From: Priestia filamentosa
GTDB lineage: Bacteria > Bacillota > Bacilli > Bacillales > Bacillaceae_H
DNA length: 64,000 bases
Assembly: GCF_900177535.1 (NCBI RefSeq)
Contig: NZ_FXAJ01000010.1
Location: 27,253 to 91,252 of the forward strand
Direction: 5' to 3'
Part shown: one piece after another, positions 27,401-39,334 of the stretch
How positions within the stretch are numbered: the stretch's first letter is position 1
Layout of the letters: the number at the start of each line of letters is the position of its first letter
Program-made: the position numbers and the translations under genes
Notes under the pieces: generated by a model
Databases searched by the model: none
What the model was told of the DNA's origin: nothing
Seen by the model: only the letters and a program-made list of their open reading frames with translations

Positions 27401-28624
27401 TTAGTTTAAAACTTTAACTTGAACAGTTCTTGAACCCCAGTTTTTAGCTTGATGTTGATCAGCCATAAAGAGATCAATACGGTTACCTTTAATAGCGCCA
27501 CCTGTATCTCCCGCGATTGCTTCACCATAGCCTTGAACCCATACTCTAGAACCTAATGGAATCACGCTTGGGTCAACAGCAATTACTTTTTGATTAGGAT
27601 TGCTTTTTAGATCAATTCCCGTAGCTGTTACACCTGAACATCCAGAACAGTCAGCTGTATATGCTGTAGCTGTAGCTGTAATTGTTTTAGATGCAGTTGC
27701 TTGTTGCTGTTGTTGTTGTTGTTGCTGTTGTTGCTGTTGTTGCTGTTGTTGCTGTTGTTGCTGTTGTTGCTGAGCTTGAGCCTCTTGCTGAGCTTGAGCC
27801 TCTTGTTGAGCTTGAGCTTGTTGCTGAGCTTGAGCCTCTTGCTGAGCTTGAGCCTCTTGCTGAGCTTGAGCCTCTTGTTGAGCTTGAGCTTGTTGCTGAG
27901 CTTGAGCCTCTTGTTGAGCTTGAGCTTGTTGCTGAGCTTGAGCCTCTTGTTGAGCTTGAGCCTCTTGTTGAGCTTGAGCTTGTTGCTGAGCTTGAGCCTC
28001 TTGCTGAGCTTGAGCTTGTTGCTGAGCTTGAGCCTCTTGTTGAGCTTGAGCTTGTTGCTGAGCTTGAGCCTCTTGCTGAGCTTGAGCTTGTTGCTGAGCT
28101 TGAGCCTCTTGCTGAGCTTGAGCTTGTTGCTGAGCTTGAGCTTGTTGCTGAGCTTGAGCCTCTTGTTGAGCTTGAGCCTCTTGTTGAGCTTGAGTTTGTT
28201 GCTGAGCTTGAGCCTCTTGTTGAGTAGGAGCTTGCTGCTGAACCGGAGCTTGTTGTGTAGCTGCCGGAGCGTTAGCTGTAATTGTTAATTGAACTCCTGG
28301 ATGAATTATATCTGATGTTAAGTTATTTGCATTTTTTAAGTCTTGAACAGTTACGTCAAATTTTTTGGCGATTCCCCAAAGAGTATCACCTTTTTGAATT
28401 GTATATGTTTTCTCCTCAGAGACAGTTAATTTGTCCCCAGGTAAAATTTTATTTGATGTAAGGTGATTCCAATTTTTAATGTCTTTTACTGAAACGTTAT
28501 GTTTTTGAGAAATTCCCCAAAGCGTGTCCCCTTTTTGTACGTCGACTTCTTTCGCAGATACTTGTGATCCGATTGTTACAGATAGAGCCGTTGCTGTTAA
28601 AAGTGAAACCATCTTCTTCTTCAT
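27401..28624 (-). CDS. Secreted LysM/3D cell-wall protein with long Gln/Ala/Glu linker (YocH-like)
   Basis: 407 residues from ATG 28624 (AAAGGAGAG nine bases upstream). Order: Sec signal peptide (about 1-26), two LysM domains (VQKGDTLWGISQKHNVSV; IQKGDTLWGIAKKFDVTV), a roughly 150-residue EAQAQQ/QAQAQQ repeat, 24 Gln in a row, then a 3D domain with its three aspartates (VDPSVIPLGSRV, AGDTGG, RIDLFM). LysM binds peptidoglycan; 3D domains occur in MltA-like lytic enzymes such as YocH. Repeat gives a flexible spacer across the wall. WalR-like boxes precede it. Confidence 0.9.
   Translation of the reverse strand: MKKKMVSLLTATALSVTIGSQVSAKEVDVQKGDTLWGISQKHNVSVKDIKNWNHLTSNKILPGDKLTVSEEKTYTIQKGDTLWGIAKKFDVTVQDLKNANNLTSDIIHPGVQLTITANAPAATQQAPVQQQAPTQQEAQAQQQTQAQQEAQAQQEAQAQQQAQAQQQAQAQQEAQAQQQAQAQQEAQAQQQAQAQQEAQAQQQAQAQQEAQAQQQAQAQQEAQAQQEAQAQQQAQAQQEAQAQQQAQAQQEAQAQQEAQAQQEAQAQQQAQAQQEAQAQQEAQAQQQQQQQQQQQQQQQQQQQQQQQQATASKTITATATAYTADCSGCSGVTATGIDLKSNPNQKVIAVDPSVIPLGSRVWVQGYGEAIAGDTGGAIKGNRIDLFMADQHQAKNWGSRTVQVKVLN
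27701..28226 (-). repeat. 18-bp coding minisatellite plus CAA/CAG tract
   Basis: About 25 in-frame copies of an 18-bp unit coding for EAQAQQ or QAQAQQ (about 27773-28226), next to 24 Gln codons (27701-27772) that themselves repeat as a 9-bp CAACAGCAA pattern. Units differ at fixed positions (GAG or CAA for the first residue; CAA or CAG within), so copies can be ordered. Confidence 0.95.
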
Positions 28625-28689
28625 AAACATATCTCTCCTTTGTTAACTCTGGATTTATAAGCTAACGAGAGTCATATTAACATAGATAT

Positions 28690-28739
28690 GTTTCAAAAGT
28701 ATTACAGAGTAATTAGCTCAGTGTTACAATTTAACTACA
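28690..28739 (-). promoter_or_regulatory. Two WalR-like boxes upstream of the yocH-like gene
   Basis: On the minus strand TGTAGT-N5-TGTAAC (28739-28723) and TGTAAT-N5-TGAAAC (28706-28690) resemble the WalR consensus TGTWAH-N5-TGTWAH with one mismatch each. yocH of B. subtilis belongs to the WalRK regulon, which fits. Confidence 0.5.
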
Positions 28740-29077
28740 AGGGTATGTGTTGGAAAAAAAGGAAGGTAACTTTGTTACTATTTAGCGCTTATATCAAGGG
28801 TTATACTGCTTCTTCCCTAGATATAGAGACTTAGAAAAGAAATTTATTTTTTTAGATGGTTAGGGCTACTTTTTTATAGAAAACTAGATTGAGGTCAATC
28901 AGGAGAAGGGCTGAGGGACAAAATAAGAAAAAATTAGAGAATAATAGAATTTAGGAAAATAAAGGTTTTATTGTAATAATGTTAAAATAAGTGCAACGAA
29001 TACCTACTTTTGTTACAGAATTATACAATTTAAATAAGAATGATTCCTATAAACTAGAGTGAAGAGAACAAATAAAG
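28740..29077. other. Gene-free stretch
   Basis: About 340 AT-rich bases between the wall protein's promoter and the InhA terminator. No open frame, hairpin or repeat that I can support. Confidence 0.5.
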
Positions 29078-29111
29078 AAAAAGGCAGCCTTAAAAAAGGC
29101 TGCCTTTTTTT
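29078..29111 (-). terminator. Terminator of the inhA-type gene
   Basis: AAAAAGGCAGCC / GGCTGCCTTTTT; A/T tracts on both sides. Confidence 0.85.
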
Positions 29112-31461
29112 ATTTGTGAATCCATACAAGTCCTGCTGAATTATCTTTTGCTTCACCCATGACTTCAAACTTTAGACCAAGTTGAGGTAAAATTTTACCT
29201 GCATCAGGAATATTTTGATCAATATATTTTTGGGAGTCATCAAAAACTCTATTTCCTTTTAGAGAATAGAAGTTATAGCTTCCACGCGTTAAATCATTTA
29301 GAGAGAATGGTTCGGTACGATCAAATGAGAAAGCTGCATCCGCGACTTGATAACGTGTGCTTTGGCTATACGTTATCTTCCCATCCTTTTTGCCTGCAAT
29401 AGCTTTTGGGTGTGCATCCACTACTCCTAAGAACCCTTCACCAGGATGTTCTCCTACCCAGTTATCCGTAAAGCTTTCATCGCCATACCAAACGACAAGC
29501 CCTGTATTGTACTTCGCATTTCTTGAATACTCTAGAGCTTTGTCACTTCCGGCATAGTTTCTCCATTCTAGATAGTAGTAATGATCTTTTAAAAATGTTC
29601 CATTTGATTGAATAAACCCATCCATTTCTAATTTAGGAGTTCCTTCACTATCATCTTTAAATATATTTTCATCGTCAACAAATACATTTGCTTCATCTAA
29701 TGCAAAACCATCTAATGATAAACCACCATCTGTTACATAATTAAATTCAAGATGTACTTTCTTTCCTATAAAAGGAGTTAAGTTGTAATTTTTATCAATC
29801 CATTTTCCTTTTGTAGATTCTGCACGTCCATCTCTATCTGTATCTTCGTCTCCAATTGTATCAATTTCTGTTTTAGTTCCATCATCTGTTACTGCATAAA
29901 CATGAAGAAAATCATAATCATATTCAATATCATAGAAGGCTTTGTATTGGAAGCTTGCCGTTTTTGCATTTGTTAAATCAAACTGTGGTGTCTTTAACGT
30001 ATGATTTAAATTATCTCCTTTTGTACTATAGTAATATTGTTTACCAAAAGCAGGGGAGATTCCGTTTACTTTTTTAGGAGGTAAATTGACTTTTACAATA
30101 CCTGGGTTATTAGACTTTGTTACACTTTGATCTAAAACAGCTCCAACTCCATACTTATTAATATCTGTATAGTCTACTGTTGCAATATTAGCCCAATTTC
30201 CTCCCATTGTGGTTTGGAAAAACTCCTTGTTTTGAGGAGAGAAACTCGTTGGTTCTGTACCTGCGATCTTTCCATTCCAACTACCGCCGCTCATAATAGA
30301 CCATGAGGCAACAGGTTCTCCTTCTCCGCTATATTGTGTATCATATTCATCTGGTAATCCTAAATCGTGTCCATATTCGTGAGCAAAAACACCAACTGCT
30401 CCATCTTCTGGTTGAATGGTATAGTCAAAAGCAGCCATTTCGCCTCCCCAATAATCAACATCTGCTTTTGTTCCATCAACAGGATGGACTCCATCTAATG
30501 TCCAGCGGTGTGACCAAATTGCGTCATCCCCAAGGGAGCCACCGCCTGCTTCCTGTCCAGTTCCAGCATGGATAATCATCAAGTGATCAACAAGCCCGTC
30601 TGGTTCATTGGCATCTCCGTCACCATCATAATCGTACAAATCATAGTTATCAAAGTCTGATAAATCAATTCCAGATTTAACGGCAGCATCTAAAGCGTCT
30701 TTTACTAGTCCACGGGGACCTTTTGTACTACTTGCGTTATCGTGTCCACTTGTTCCATCTGCCCCATAATCAGCAGCATTACCTTGAACAGTCAACCAAT
30801 CTGATACAGTTCCATCAACAGTATAGCTTCCACCAGATTGTTCTTCATAATATTGCTTAAATGTTTTAACTTTATCTCCGTTAAAGAGCTTGAACTCCTT
30901 ATCTCCAAACATTAAGTCATCATAATGTTCTTTATTAAAATCATCATCATACATATATCCTTCTTCTTGCTCAACATTGTTATGCTTAAAGTCATTATAT
31001 TCAACAAGAAGGACAAGAACTTTGTCTGTACGGACAGCACCATTATATTTTGTTTGCTTTGCTTTTTTTACGTTTACTCCATCTTTTCCTTTATTAATTT
31101 GTTTGTTTGCTTTTTCAAGTTGTTTGGCTAGCTTTTTTTGTTGCTTTTCAACTAGTTTTTCAGCTTTTTGATTAAATGCAGCTTTCTGAGGGTGTTCTGT
31201 ATTTTTTTCTGCAATTTTTTGGTTAATATAGTTTTCAACAGCGCGGTCTAATGAAGTATTCTTGAGGGATTTACTTATGATGCCTTTCTCTTGAAGTTCT
31301 TTTGCTAGCCTTTCTTCAGGAATAAGTCCTGGATCAATAGGAGGGGAAGGGTTTATTTTCTCATGTGTCTGGGCAGAAGCTTGTCCTCCTAGTGGTGCTA
31401 GAAACATTGAGCTAGCCAAACAAAGTCCAAAGAAACTTTTAGTCAATATTCTCTTTTTCAA
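29110..31461 (-). CDS. inhA: Immune inhibitor A-type secreted metalloprotease (peptidase M6)
   Basis: 783 residues from TTG 31461, 7 bases after AAAGGAGATG; an ATG 75 bases upstream lies before that ribosome site and is unlikely. Sec signal peptide ending near ASAQT, a propeptide, then the zinc site [16 protein letters not shown] (HExxHxxGxxD, about residue 360). C-terminal half has the carbohydrate-binding/VEG-type domains of InhA with Asp-rich calcium loops ([13 protein letters not shown]). In B. cereus and B. thuringiensis InhA cleaves host antibacterial proteins; presence here does not by itself show virulence. Confidence 0.93.
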   Translation of the reverse strand: MKKRILTKSFFGLCLASSMFLAPLGGQASAQTHEKINPSPPIDPGLIPEERLAKELQEKGIISKSLKNTSLDRAVENYINQKIAEKNTEHPQKAAFNQKAEKLVEKQQKKLAKQLEKANKQINKGKDGVNVKKAKQTKYNGAVRTDKVLVLLVEYNDFKHNNVEQEEGYMYDDDFNKEHYDDLMFGDKEFKLFNGDKVKTFKQYYEEQSGGSYTVDGTVSDWLTVQGNAADYGADGTSGHDNASSTKGPRGLVKDALDAAVKSGIDLSDFDNYDLYDYDGDGDANEPDGLVDHLMIIHAGTGQEAGGGSLGDDAIWSHRWTLDGVHPVDGTKADVDYWGGEMAAFDYTIQPEDGAVGVFAHEYGHDLGLPDEYDTQYSGEGEPVASWSIMSGGSWNGKIAGTEPTSFSPQNKEFFQTTMGGNWANIATVDYTDINKYGVGAVLDQSVTKSNNPGIVKVNLPPKKVNGISPAFGKQYYYSTKGDNLNHTLKTPQFDLTNAKTASFQYKAFYDIEYDYDFLHVYAVTDDGTKTEIDTIGDEDTDRDGRAESTKGKWIDKNYNLTPFIGKKVHLEFNYVTDGGLSLDGFALDEANVFVDDENIFKDDSEGTPKLEMDGFIQSNGTFLKDHYYYLEWRNYAGSDKALEYSRNAKYNTGLVVWYGDESFTDNWVGEHPGEGFLGVVDAHPKAIAGKKDGKITYSQSTRYQVADAAFSFDRTEPFSLNDLTRGSYNFYSLKGNRVFDDSQKYIDQNIPDAGKILPQLGLKFEVMGEAKDNSAGLVWIHK

Positions 31462-31829
31462 TATTTCATCTCCTTTAAAAATAATTTTCAGAAAATATAG
31501 ATAAATATAGTTTAATATTTTGATAAAATTTGTCAATATATTATTTATTAGATAGAGGTTTTGATGTATTTATAAAAATTTAAATATATAAACATTAAAA
31601 ACTGCTAAATAAATAGAGGAAATATTCTTTTAAGGGAAGAAAGTTTTGAACACGTATAAAAGATAAATGAAGAGAAGGAATATACATAAAAAACAGAAAA
31701 TTTAAATTTTAATTTTTTAACATGTGTTAAATTTCCAATGGTTTATCCCTATAAATATGTTATTTTTATAGTTGCATAACGATTCACTTATTTTCTTCAG
31801 AAGATGTATTAGGGAGGGAAATTTAGTAA
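31462..31829. other. Divergent promoter region, AT-rich
   Basis: About 370 bases between inhA-type and acyltransferase genes. Very AT-rich, no open frame of note; both promoters must be here. Confidence 0.5.
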
Positions 31830-32951
31830 ATGAAAAAGCAAAAAAAACCAAATATTAATTCTATCTATTTTTTGAGGATATTTGCGATGTTGATGGTTAT
31901 CCTTGTGCATGTCACAGGAGCCTATACTTATACATTACTAGCTGGGACAGGCGCTTATGAAAAGTACCATTTCATTAATCGCATCATTAGAATTGAAGCA
32001 GGTATTTTCATTGTGATTACAGGAATGGTTTTCTTTTACAACTATATCAACCGACCTTTAACGGTATCGTTGTGGAAAAATTATTACGTTAAAAGAGTGT
32101 CCTACATTTTAGTTCCTTATCTTGTTTGGGCTATTATTTATGAAATTTACTCTCACTGGGGATCTATGGACACTTTTAATTTGCAAGAAGCACTTATACG
32201 TATTGCAAGAGGTGAGTCATATTATCAGCTTCATTTTATTTTTCTAATTGTCCAAGTTTATCTTGTACTACCCATTTTTGTGTACATTGCGCAAAAATCG
32301 ATGTTTTTTAGGAAGTATATGTGGCTCTTTGGCATTGCAATTCAAGTCTGCTATTCTTTATTAAATTCAGCTTATCATTTCACAACCCTTAATTTATTTG
32401 TAGGCAGTTTAGCTACGTTTTTACTAGGAGCTTGGATTGGGGTTCACTATCAAGAACTGCGGAGAAAAGCGTTTAAAAAGTCAAATATCTTATTGTTACT
32501 CTTTACATTTGCTATTGGTACAATAACGGTTATACTCCACTATCATATATATACAATGCAGACGTTACATTTACCGGCTGCTATATATAACATGTGTAAT
32601 TTAATATTTATGGTAGTAGGAAGTTATACAGCATTCCTTGTGGCTGAAATATTAGCTCAAAAGTTTTCTCCAAAATATATGACTATTGTTAAAAATATTG
32701 CTGTTTATTCCTTTGGATTTTACTTGATTCATCCGCTTGTTCTTACAGGAGTGGCCAAATTTATTCCGTTGCAAGCAAACATGACTTTCCATTTTAGTAT
32801 GCTTGCAACATATATTGCGGTTGTTTTCCTTTGTTATACAATCATATGGGCTACTCATAAGTTTCTACCCTTTGCCAACTTTATGTTTGGAAAGCTTCCG
32901 AAAAAGGCAGTCTTTCTTTACGAAAATAAATCTTCTACATTGAAGGGGTAG
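31830..32951 (+). CDS. Acyltransferase-3 family membrane protein
   Basis: 373 residues, about ten membrane helices. N-terminal IYFLRIFAMLMVILVHVTGAY has the family Arg and catalytic-type His; FIVITGMVFFYNY and the basic loop KNYYVKRVSYILVPYLVW follow. Such proteins O-acetylate or succinylate wall or surface sugars. AGGGAGGG ribosome site. A distant relative is at 61050. Confidence 0.88.
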   Translation: MKKQKKPNINSIYFLRIFAMLMVILVHVTGAYTYTLLAGTGAYEKYHFINRIIRIEAGIFIVITGMVFFYNYINRPLTVSLWKNYYVKRVSYILVPYLVWAIIYEIYSHWGSMDTFNLQEALIRIARGESYYQLHFIFLIVQVYLVLPIFVYIAQKSMFFRKYMWLFGIAIQVCYSLLNSAYHFTTLNLFVGSLATFLLGAWIGVHYQELRRKAFKKSNILLLLFTFAIGTITVILHYHIYTMQTLHLPAAIYNMCNLIFMVVGSYTAFLVAEILAQKFSPKYMTIVKNIAVYSFGFYLIHPLVLTGVAKFIPLQANMTFHFSMLATYIAVVFLCYTIIWATHKFLPFANFMFGKLPKKAVFLYENKSSTLKG

Positions 32952-32978
32952 ATATAGATTATATAATGTGTCCAAAAG

Positions 32979-33005
32979 AGGCTACGTAGTTTGTAGCCTT
33001 TTTTG
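32979..33005 (+). terminator. Rho-independent terminator
   Basis: AGGCTAC / GTAGCCT, six T. Confidence 0.8.
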
Positions 33006-33198
33006 TGTGTTCTTCACTAAACAGCGTTTAAGTTAGTTTGAATAGGGAAAAAAGGATATGATTATAATAGTCTGTATTTTCTGTTTTATTCATTATTAAT
33101 CAAAAGAACATATGTAAAAAAATATAATGAAACATATGATGATTAAATGAAAGTTTTTACTCTAGTAGTTACTATTTGAAGACTGATATGGATAATTG
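33006..33198. other. Gene-free stretch
   Basis: AT-rich; no frame to join with the desaturase remnant that follows. Confidence 0.4.
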
Positions 33199-33365
33199 AA
33201 TTTCTTATTTATCATCCAAAACAAAGAATAAAAAAAGAATATGAAGGGTTGTATTTTTTAGGAAGCTCTACACACCCAGGTGGAGGAGTTCCAATGGTTG
33301 TTTTATCTGGACAACTTACCGCTGACTTAATTAAAGAAAACGAACTTCAAAAGGCAGTTAAGTAG
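33199..33365 (+). pseudogene. 3' remnant of a carotenoid (phytoene/diapophytoene-type) desaturase gene
   Basis: A frame without start reads [19 protein letters not shown] then [13 protein letters not shown] and ends at TAG 33363-33365. This is the C-terminal FAD-binding block of CrtI/CrtN/CrtP desaturases ([14 protein letters not shown]). The remaining roughly 430 residues are gone, so only a scar remains. Neighbours give no crt genes. Confidence 0.75.
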
Positions 33366-33477
33366 AATATAACTTTTTAAAAAATGCAACCAAAAAGACA
33401 TATGAAGCGTATAAAGTGATACAGAGAAAAATTATGAGGCTTCACATCAATGTAGGCTATATAAGGAGATGGTTCAT

Positions 33478-34257
33478 ATGTCTTTTTTTAAGAAAGTTGC
33501 AGCAAGTATAGGAATTGGTTCTGCTAAAGTTGATACTATCTTACATTCATCATCATATTCTCAAGGAGAAGAAGTTACAGGTGTCGTCCATGTTACAGGA
33601 GGTAATGTGGAGCAATCAATGAGTGACATCGATATTGAAGTTATGACAAAGTATCTTATTGAAGAAGATGACAAGAAACACTATCGTGAAGTGAAGTTGT
33701 TATCTCATCGCGTAACAAATTCTTTCATTATTAAAGCGGGAGAGCAAAAAGATTTTCCTTTCTCATTCCAGCTTCCTTTAGATACACCTGTTAGCGTGCG
33801 AAACGTGAGTGTCTGGCTTCATACAGATGTTGATATTGAAAAAGGTGTTGATAGCAAAGATAACGATTCTATCAAAGTTGTGCCACATAGGTGGGTTAAC
33901 AATGTGCTTCAAGCTGTTGAACAAATAGGTTTTCGACTCCATGAAGCAGATTGCGAACATGCTCCGTATTTTCGACGACGTTTGCCGTTTGTTCAAGAAT
34001 TTGAATTTCGCCCGTTTTCTTCGCAATATAGAGGAAAACTTGATGAGCTTGAACTTGTTTTCCAGCTCGAAGACCATGGCTTAGAAGTAATTGTTGAGGT
34101 AGATCGAAAAGCAAGAGGTATGTTTGGATGGCTTGAGGAAATGTATAACGATGGGGAACGTCTCCTTCGTGTGTATTTTGATAAGGTAGAGCTTGAGTCA
34201 GGACAAAAGCATATTGAAACAAAGCTCCAAAGTTTAATCAACCAACATGCAGGGTGA
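33478..34257 (+). CDS. spo0M: Sporulation-control protein Spo0M
   Basis: 259 residues, arrestin-like beta fold. MSFFKKVAASIGIGSAKVDTIL and VRNVSVWLHTDVDIEKGVD fit the Spo0M family, which tunes entry to sporulation and cell shape. C-terminal block (RGMFGWLEEMYNDGERLLRV) is the acidic tail typical of it. Start is ATG 33478, eight bases after AAGGAG; ATG 33469 is too near. Confidence 0.92.
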   Translation: MSFFKKVAASIGIGSAKVDTILHSSSYSQGEEVTGVVHVTGGNVEQSMSDIDIEVMTKYLIEEDDKKHYREVKLLSHRVTNSFIIKAGEQKDFPFSFQLPLDTPVSVRNVSVWLHTDVDIEKGVDSKDNDSIKVVPHRWVNNVLQAVEQIGFRLHEADCEHAPYFRRRLPFVQEFEFRPFSSQYRGKLDELELVFQLEDHGLEVIVEVDRKARGMFGWLEEMYNDGERLLRVYFDKVELESGQKHIETKLQSLINQHAG

Positions 34258-34308
34258 AAAATGATATTGATGAAAGTAAGAACATAGAAGAGAAAGGATG
34301 AAAGTAAC

Positions 34309-35034
34309 GTGACAGAAGGTAAACGACAAGGTGATAATATCTATCAAGTATCAACCTTCAGTGCTTTACTAGATGGCGTGTTTGAAGGGGAAGTTCCTTT
34401 TAGTATAGTGAAAAAGCACGGCGATTTTGGAATCGGCACATTCAACAAACTAGATGGTGAAATGTTAGCGGTTGACGGGGAATTTTATCGTCTACAAGGA
34501 GATGGCACGATTAGAGAAGTAAAAGAAGATGAGAAAACCCCTTTTGCCGCTGTTACTTTCTTTAATCCTTCTTTAACATATCGAATCCAAGAGAATGGAA
34601 CAAAGGAGCAAATTGAACAATTTATCTCTAGTATATTACCTAGCGAAAATTTATTTTATTCTATTCGTATTACAGGCTCATTTCGTAGTATGAAGACGCG
34701 AACAGTTTCTAAGCAGGAGCCCCCATATTCTTCAATGACAGATGTTGTTGAAGAACAGGATGTTTCTACATTTAAAGATTGCAAAGGAACAATTGTTGGG
34801 TTTTACACGCCCCGGTATGTTCAAGGACTGGCTGTTGCTGGTTATCACCTTCATTTTATTAGTGAAGACAAACAAGGTGGAGGCCACATCTTTGATTTTG
34901 AAATAGAAAGTGGCACGGTTGAAATAGGAGAACATGCTAACCTTCAGTTTGTACTGCCAAAAACAAAAGAGTTTTTAGAAGCAGATTTAATGCATGGAAA
35001 GATGGCAGAAGAAATTGAAAAAACGGAAGGTTGA
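34309..35034 (+). CDS. alsD: Alpha-acetolactate decarboxylase
   Basis: 241 residues; converts acetolactate to acetoin and so spares the cell from acid. Family marks are YQVSTFSALLDGVFEG, the FGIGTFNKLDGEM block and the zinc-ligand region GYHLHFISEDKQGGGH (two His ahead, one later). GTG start after GAAAGGATG. In B. subtilis alsD follows alsS; here alsS is absent from the neighbourhood, so the pair is split. Confidence 0.92.
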   Translation: MTEGKRQGDNIYQVSTFSALLDGVFEGEVPFSIVKKHGDFGIGTFNKLDGEMLAVDGEFYRLQGDGTIREVKEDEKTPFAAVTFFNPSLTYRIQENGTKEQIEQFISSILPSENLFYSIRITGSFRSMKTRTVSKQEPPYSSMTDVVEEQDVSTFKDCKGTIVGFYTPRYVQGLAVAGYHLHFISEDKQGGGHIFDFEIESGTVEIGEHANLQFVLPKTKEFLEADLMHGKMAEEIEKTEG

Positions 35035-35055
35035 AAATTGTAAAAAAAGATCTTC

Positions 35056-35084
35056 TTGACACCGTTCTTTTTTCTCGGCATAAT
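35056..35084 (+). promoter_or_regulatory. Sigma-A promoter of the proBA T-box transcript
   Basis: TTGACA, 17 bases, CATAAT. Confidence 0.75.
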
Positions 35085-35091
35085 AAAGAAA

Positions 35092-35331
35092 AATTAGAAC
35101 GTTGAAGAGGAATAGTAATTAGATTTCCCATGTAAGAGAGCGAGGTTCATCGGCTGCAAAACCTTGTCATGGAGGAGCTAATGAACCTACCTCAGAGTCT
35201 TAGAGGGAAAATCTAAGCGTGTGTACCGGCGTTAACGGAAAAAGTGGAGTATAATAACTTGTGCTCAAATAAGGTGGTACCGCGGAAAAAGCCCTCTCCG
35301 TCCTTTTGTTAGGATGTGAGAGGGCTTTTTT
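35092..35331 (+). promoter_or_regulatory. T-box riboswitch of proBA
   Basis: Stem I arms GGTTCAT / ATGAACC (about 35142-35187), the T-box core AAGGTGGTACCGCGG at 35271-35285, and the terminator AGCCCTCTC...GAGAGGGCT plus T-run (35290-35331). It reads uncharged tRNA; the downstream genes make proline, so tRNA-Pro is the expected ligand. I could not fix the specifier codon with certainty; CCT near 35186-35193 is a candidate. Confidence 0.9.
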
Positions 35332-35351
35332 GTATATGTGGAGGGGAAAAG

Positions 35352-36467
35352 ATGAAAAAACAGCGTGTTGTTGTAAAGATTGGAAGCAGTTCATTAACAA
35401 ATACAAGTGGTGGAATTGATAATACAAAGTTGCGTGAACATGCGGAATCTATCGCTACTTTACGTGCTGAGGGGCATGAAGTTGTATTAATTTCTTCAGG
35501 GGCAGTTGCAGCAGGGTTTACAGAGCTTGGATATCCTTCAAGACCTGTCACAATCAAAGGAAAGCAAGCATCAGCAGCTCTTGGGCAAAGTGTTTTAATG
35601 AGTGCTTATATTGAAGCTTTCAGCACTTGTGGAATAAAACCAGCTCAAATTTTGTTGACTCGCCAAGATTTTGCTCATCGTGAGCGTTATAGCAATGCAT
35701 ATGATACGCTCTCCGAACTTTTAGAACGCTCTGTTTTGCCTATTGTAAATGAAAATGATTCAGTTTCAATTGAAGAGCTTACATTTGGTGACAATGATAT
35801 GCTTTCAGCTCTTTTAAGTGGCTTAATTCACGCTGATCGTCTCATTATCCTTACAGATATAAATGGCCTTTATGATGATAACCCAAATAAAAATCCGGAT
35901 GCCAAACGGATTGACTACCTTGAACAAATCACAGAAGAGTTTTTGTCAGTAGCAAGTGCTGAAGGTTCCAAAGTTGGGACAGGAGGAATGAAATCAAAAC
36001 TTTTTGCTGCAGAAATGGCGTTATCTCTTGGTGTACCAACCTTTATTGGAAGTGGCCAAGGACCTAAGAAGCTGCTCGAGGTTTTGGAAGGAAACGGAGA
36101 CGGTACGTACGTAGGAGCCAAAGTAACAGGCCTTAATACCCGTAAACAGTGGATTGCTTTTCATTCATCTTTGAAAGGAAAAGTAATGATTGATGAAGGG
36201 GCAGAAAGAGCGTTAGTGAAAGATGGAAGAAGTCTTCTTCTGGCAGGAGTCGTTGAAATAGAAGGCGTTTTTAAAGAAGGAGACGTTATTGAAGTAGAAG
36301 GAAAAAATGGGATAATTGGTAAAGGAGAGGTGTGTTATTCATCAGAAGAGTTAAATCGTTTAAAAGGTAAGCGAAGTGATGAGGTTGCACATAGCATTGA
36401 ACGTTCTTCTTATGAAGTGATCCATCGCAATCAATGGGTTGGACAGCATAATCTTTTATTAAGATAG
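35352..36467 (+). CDS. proB: Glutamate 5-kinase
   Basis: 371 residues; first step of proline synthesis, phosphorylating glutamate. Amino-acid-kinase domain starts [12 protein letters not shown], with [11 protein letters not shown] and [41 protein letters not shown] is the kinase C-terminal signature. A PUA domain makes the last 90 residues. ATG 35352 follows GTGGAGGGG. Thirteen bases from proA. Confidence 0.95.
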   Translation: MKKQRVVVKIGSSSLTNTSGGIDNTKLREHAESIATLRAEGHEVVLISSGAVAAGFTELGYPSRPVTIKGKQASAALGQSVLMSAYIEAFSTCGIKPAQILLTRQDFAHRERYSNAYDTLSELLERSVLPIVNENDSVSIEELTFGDNDMLSALLSGLIHADRLIILTDINGLYDDNPNKNPDAKRIDYLEQITEEFLSVASAEGSKVGTGGMKSKLFAAEMALSLGVPTFIGSGQGPKKLLEVLEGNGDGTYVGAKVTGLNTRKQWIAFHSSLKGKVMIDEGAERALVKDGRSLLLAGVVEIEGVFKEGDVIEVEGKNGIIGKGEVCYSSEELNRLKGKRSDEVAHSIERSSYEVIHRNQWVGQHNLLLR

Positions 36468-36480
36468 AGGGGGAGAAAAG

Positions 36481-37728
36481 ATGAGTGAAGTAATTGAAAA
36501 AGGTCAAAGAGCAAAAGAAGCAGCATCTGTTCTTGTTCATAAAACAACAGATGAAAAAAATAGTGCATTAACAAGCATTGCAGCACAACTTTTGGCTCAA
36601 AGTAGCTATATATTAGAAGAGAACATTAAGGATATTGAAGAAAATCGAGCAAAAGGTGTAGATGATTCCTTATTAGACCGTCTTCTTTTAACAACTGAAA
36701 GGCTGGAAGGAATGGCTCATGGAATTGAGCAACTTGTTAAGTTAGAAGATCCAACAGGTGAAGTACTACAAACAATTGAGAGAAATGATGGACTTAAAAT
36801 TACTGAAGTGCGTGTTCCTCTCGGAGTTGTAGGAATGATTTACGAAGCAAGACCAAACGTGACAGTGGATGCCTCAACTCTTTGTTTGAAAACAGGTAAT
36901 GCTGTTATTTTAAGAGGAAGCTCTTCTGCTCATTATTCTAATAAAGCAATCGTAAACGTAATCCATGACGGGTTAAAAAAGGCTGGTTTTCCACAAGATG
37001 CTGTCCAACTTATTGAAGATACAAGTCGCCAAACAGCTAAAGAGCTCTTCACACTTAATGAGTATTTAGATGTTCTCATCCCAAGAGGGGGTAAAAATCT
37101 TATTCAGACCGTTGTAAGAGAGGCTTCTGTTCCTGTATTAGAGACAGGTGCAGGTAATTGCCATATTTTCATTGATGAATCTGCAGATGTAAAAATGGCA
37201 TTCGAAATTGTTGTTAATGCCAAAACACAGCGTCCATCTGTTTGTAACGCAATTGAGACAGTCCTTGTTCATGATGCATGGCTTGCCCTCCACGGTAAAG
37301 ATCTTCTTTCCCTGTTAATGGACCATGGAGTGGCAGTGCATGGCGATGAAGCTGTTTGTCAGCTTCACAGTCAGGTACAAAGAGCAACTGAAGATGATTG
37401 GGAACAAGAGTATTTAAATAAAACGGTAGCAATGAAGCGTGTATTATCTGTTGGGGAAGCTGTTTCACATATTAATAAATATGGAACAAAGCATTCAGAG
37501 GCTATCATTACAAATGATGAAAGTCATGTAAAGGAATTTTTTACTTCTGTAGATGCAGCAGCTCTTTATCATAATGCCTCAACTCGTTTTACGGATGGAT
37601 TTGAATTCGGGTTTGGAGCAGAAATTGGTATTAGTACACAAAAGCTTCATGCGCGAGGACCGATGGGATTAAAGGCCCTAACCTCCACTAAGTTTATGAT
37701 TAGAGGAGACGGACAAGTCAAAAAATGA
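36481..37728 (+). CDS. proA: Gamma-glutamyl phosphate reductase
   Basis: 415 residues; NADPH-dependent step after ProB, giving glutamate semialdehyde. [19 protein letters not shown] and the catalytic cysteine block [15 protein letters not shown] (about residue 255) are diagnostic; [21 protein letters not shown] is near the C-terminus. GGGGGAGAAAAG ribosome site. Operon ends at a hairpin. Confidence 0.95.
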   Translation: MSEVIEKGQRAKEAASVLVHKTTDEKNSALTSIAAQLLAQSSYILEENIKDIEENRAKGVDDSLLDRLLLTTERLEGMAHGIEQLVKLEDPTGEVLQTIERNDGLKITEVRVPLGVVGMIYEARPNVTVDASTLCLKTGNAVILRGSSSAHYSNKAIVNVIHDGLKKAGFPQDAVQLIEDTSRQTAKELFTLNEYLDVLIPRGGKNLIQTVVREASVPVLETGAGNCHIFIDESADVKMAFEIVVNAKTQRPSVCNAIETVLVHDAWLALHGKDLLSLLMDHGVAVHGDEAVCQLHSQVQRATEDDWEQEYLNKTVAMKRVLSVGEAVSHINKYGTKHSEAIITNDESHVKEFFTSVDAAALYHNASTRFTDGFEFGFGAEIGISTQKLHARGPMGLKALTSTKFMIRGDGQVKK

Positions 37729-37735
37729 ACAATAG

Positions 37736-37761
37736 AAGGCTAGCGTATGCTAGCCTTTTTA

Positions 37762-37762
<1 letters not shown>
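37736..37762. terminator. Shared convergent terminator
   Basis: AAGGCTAGC-GTAT-GCTAGCCTT and T-run, between proA and aspA. Confidence 0.85.
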
Positions 37763-39183
<1,421 letters not shown>

Positions 39184-39334
39184 TTTCGAACCTCCATTAC
39201 AATCTTCGTTGTTTAGATGTATGATTCTTTCATTTCGATAGTGCTTACATTTTTACTGTCTTTTTTTCTACTTAGTTAGTCTTGTTAGAAAGTAGGAAAA
39301 AAATGCATAAAATATTCACAGCTATTCTTTTTGA

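Noticed and set aside
27701..28226. CRISPR-like array
   Set aside because: Repeat units are adjacent 18-mers in a reading frame with no spacers.
27691..28288. Plus-strand open frames of nearly 200 residues made of Leu/Ser or Glu/Leu/Val repeats
   Set aside because: They are mirror images of the 18-bp repeat in the LysM/3D gene on the other strand; no ribosome site and no sense outside the repeat.
29110..31461. Pathogenicity island around inhA
   Set aside because: No mobile element, direct repeats or composition change is seen; the gene is flanked by ordinary chromosomal genes.
33778..34241. Three minus-strand frames inside spo0M
   Set aside because: Shadows of the coding frame; none has a start signal or recognisable domain.
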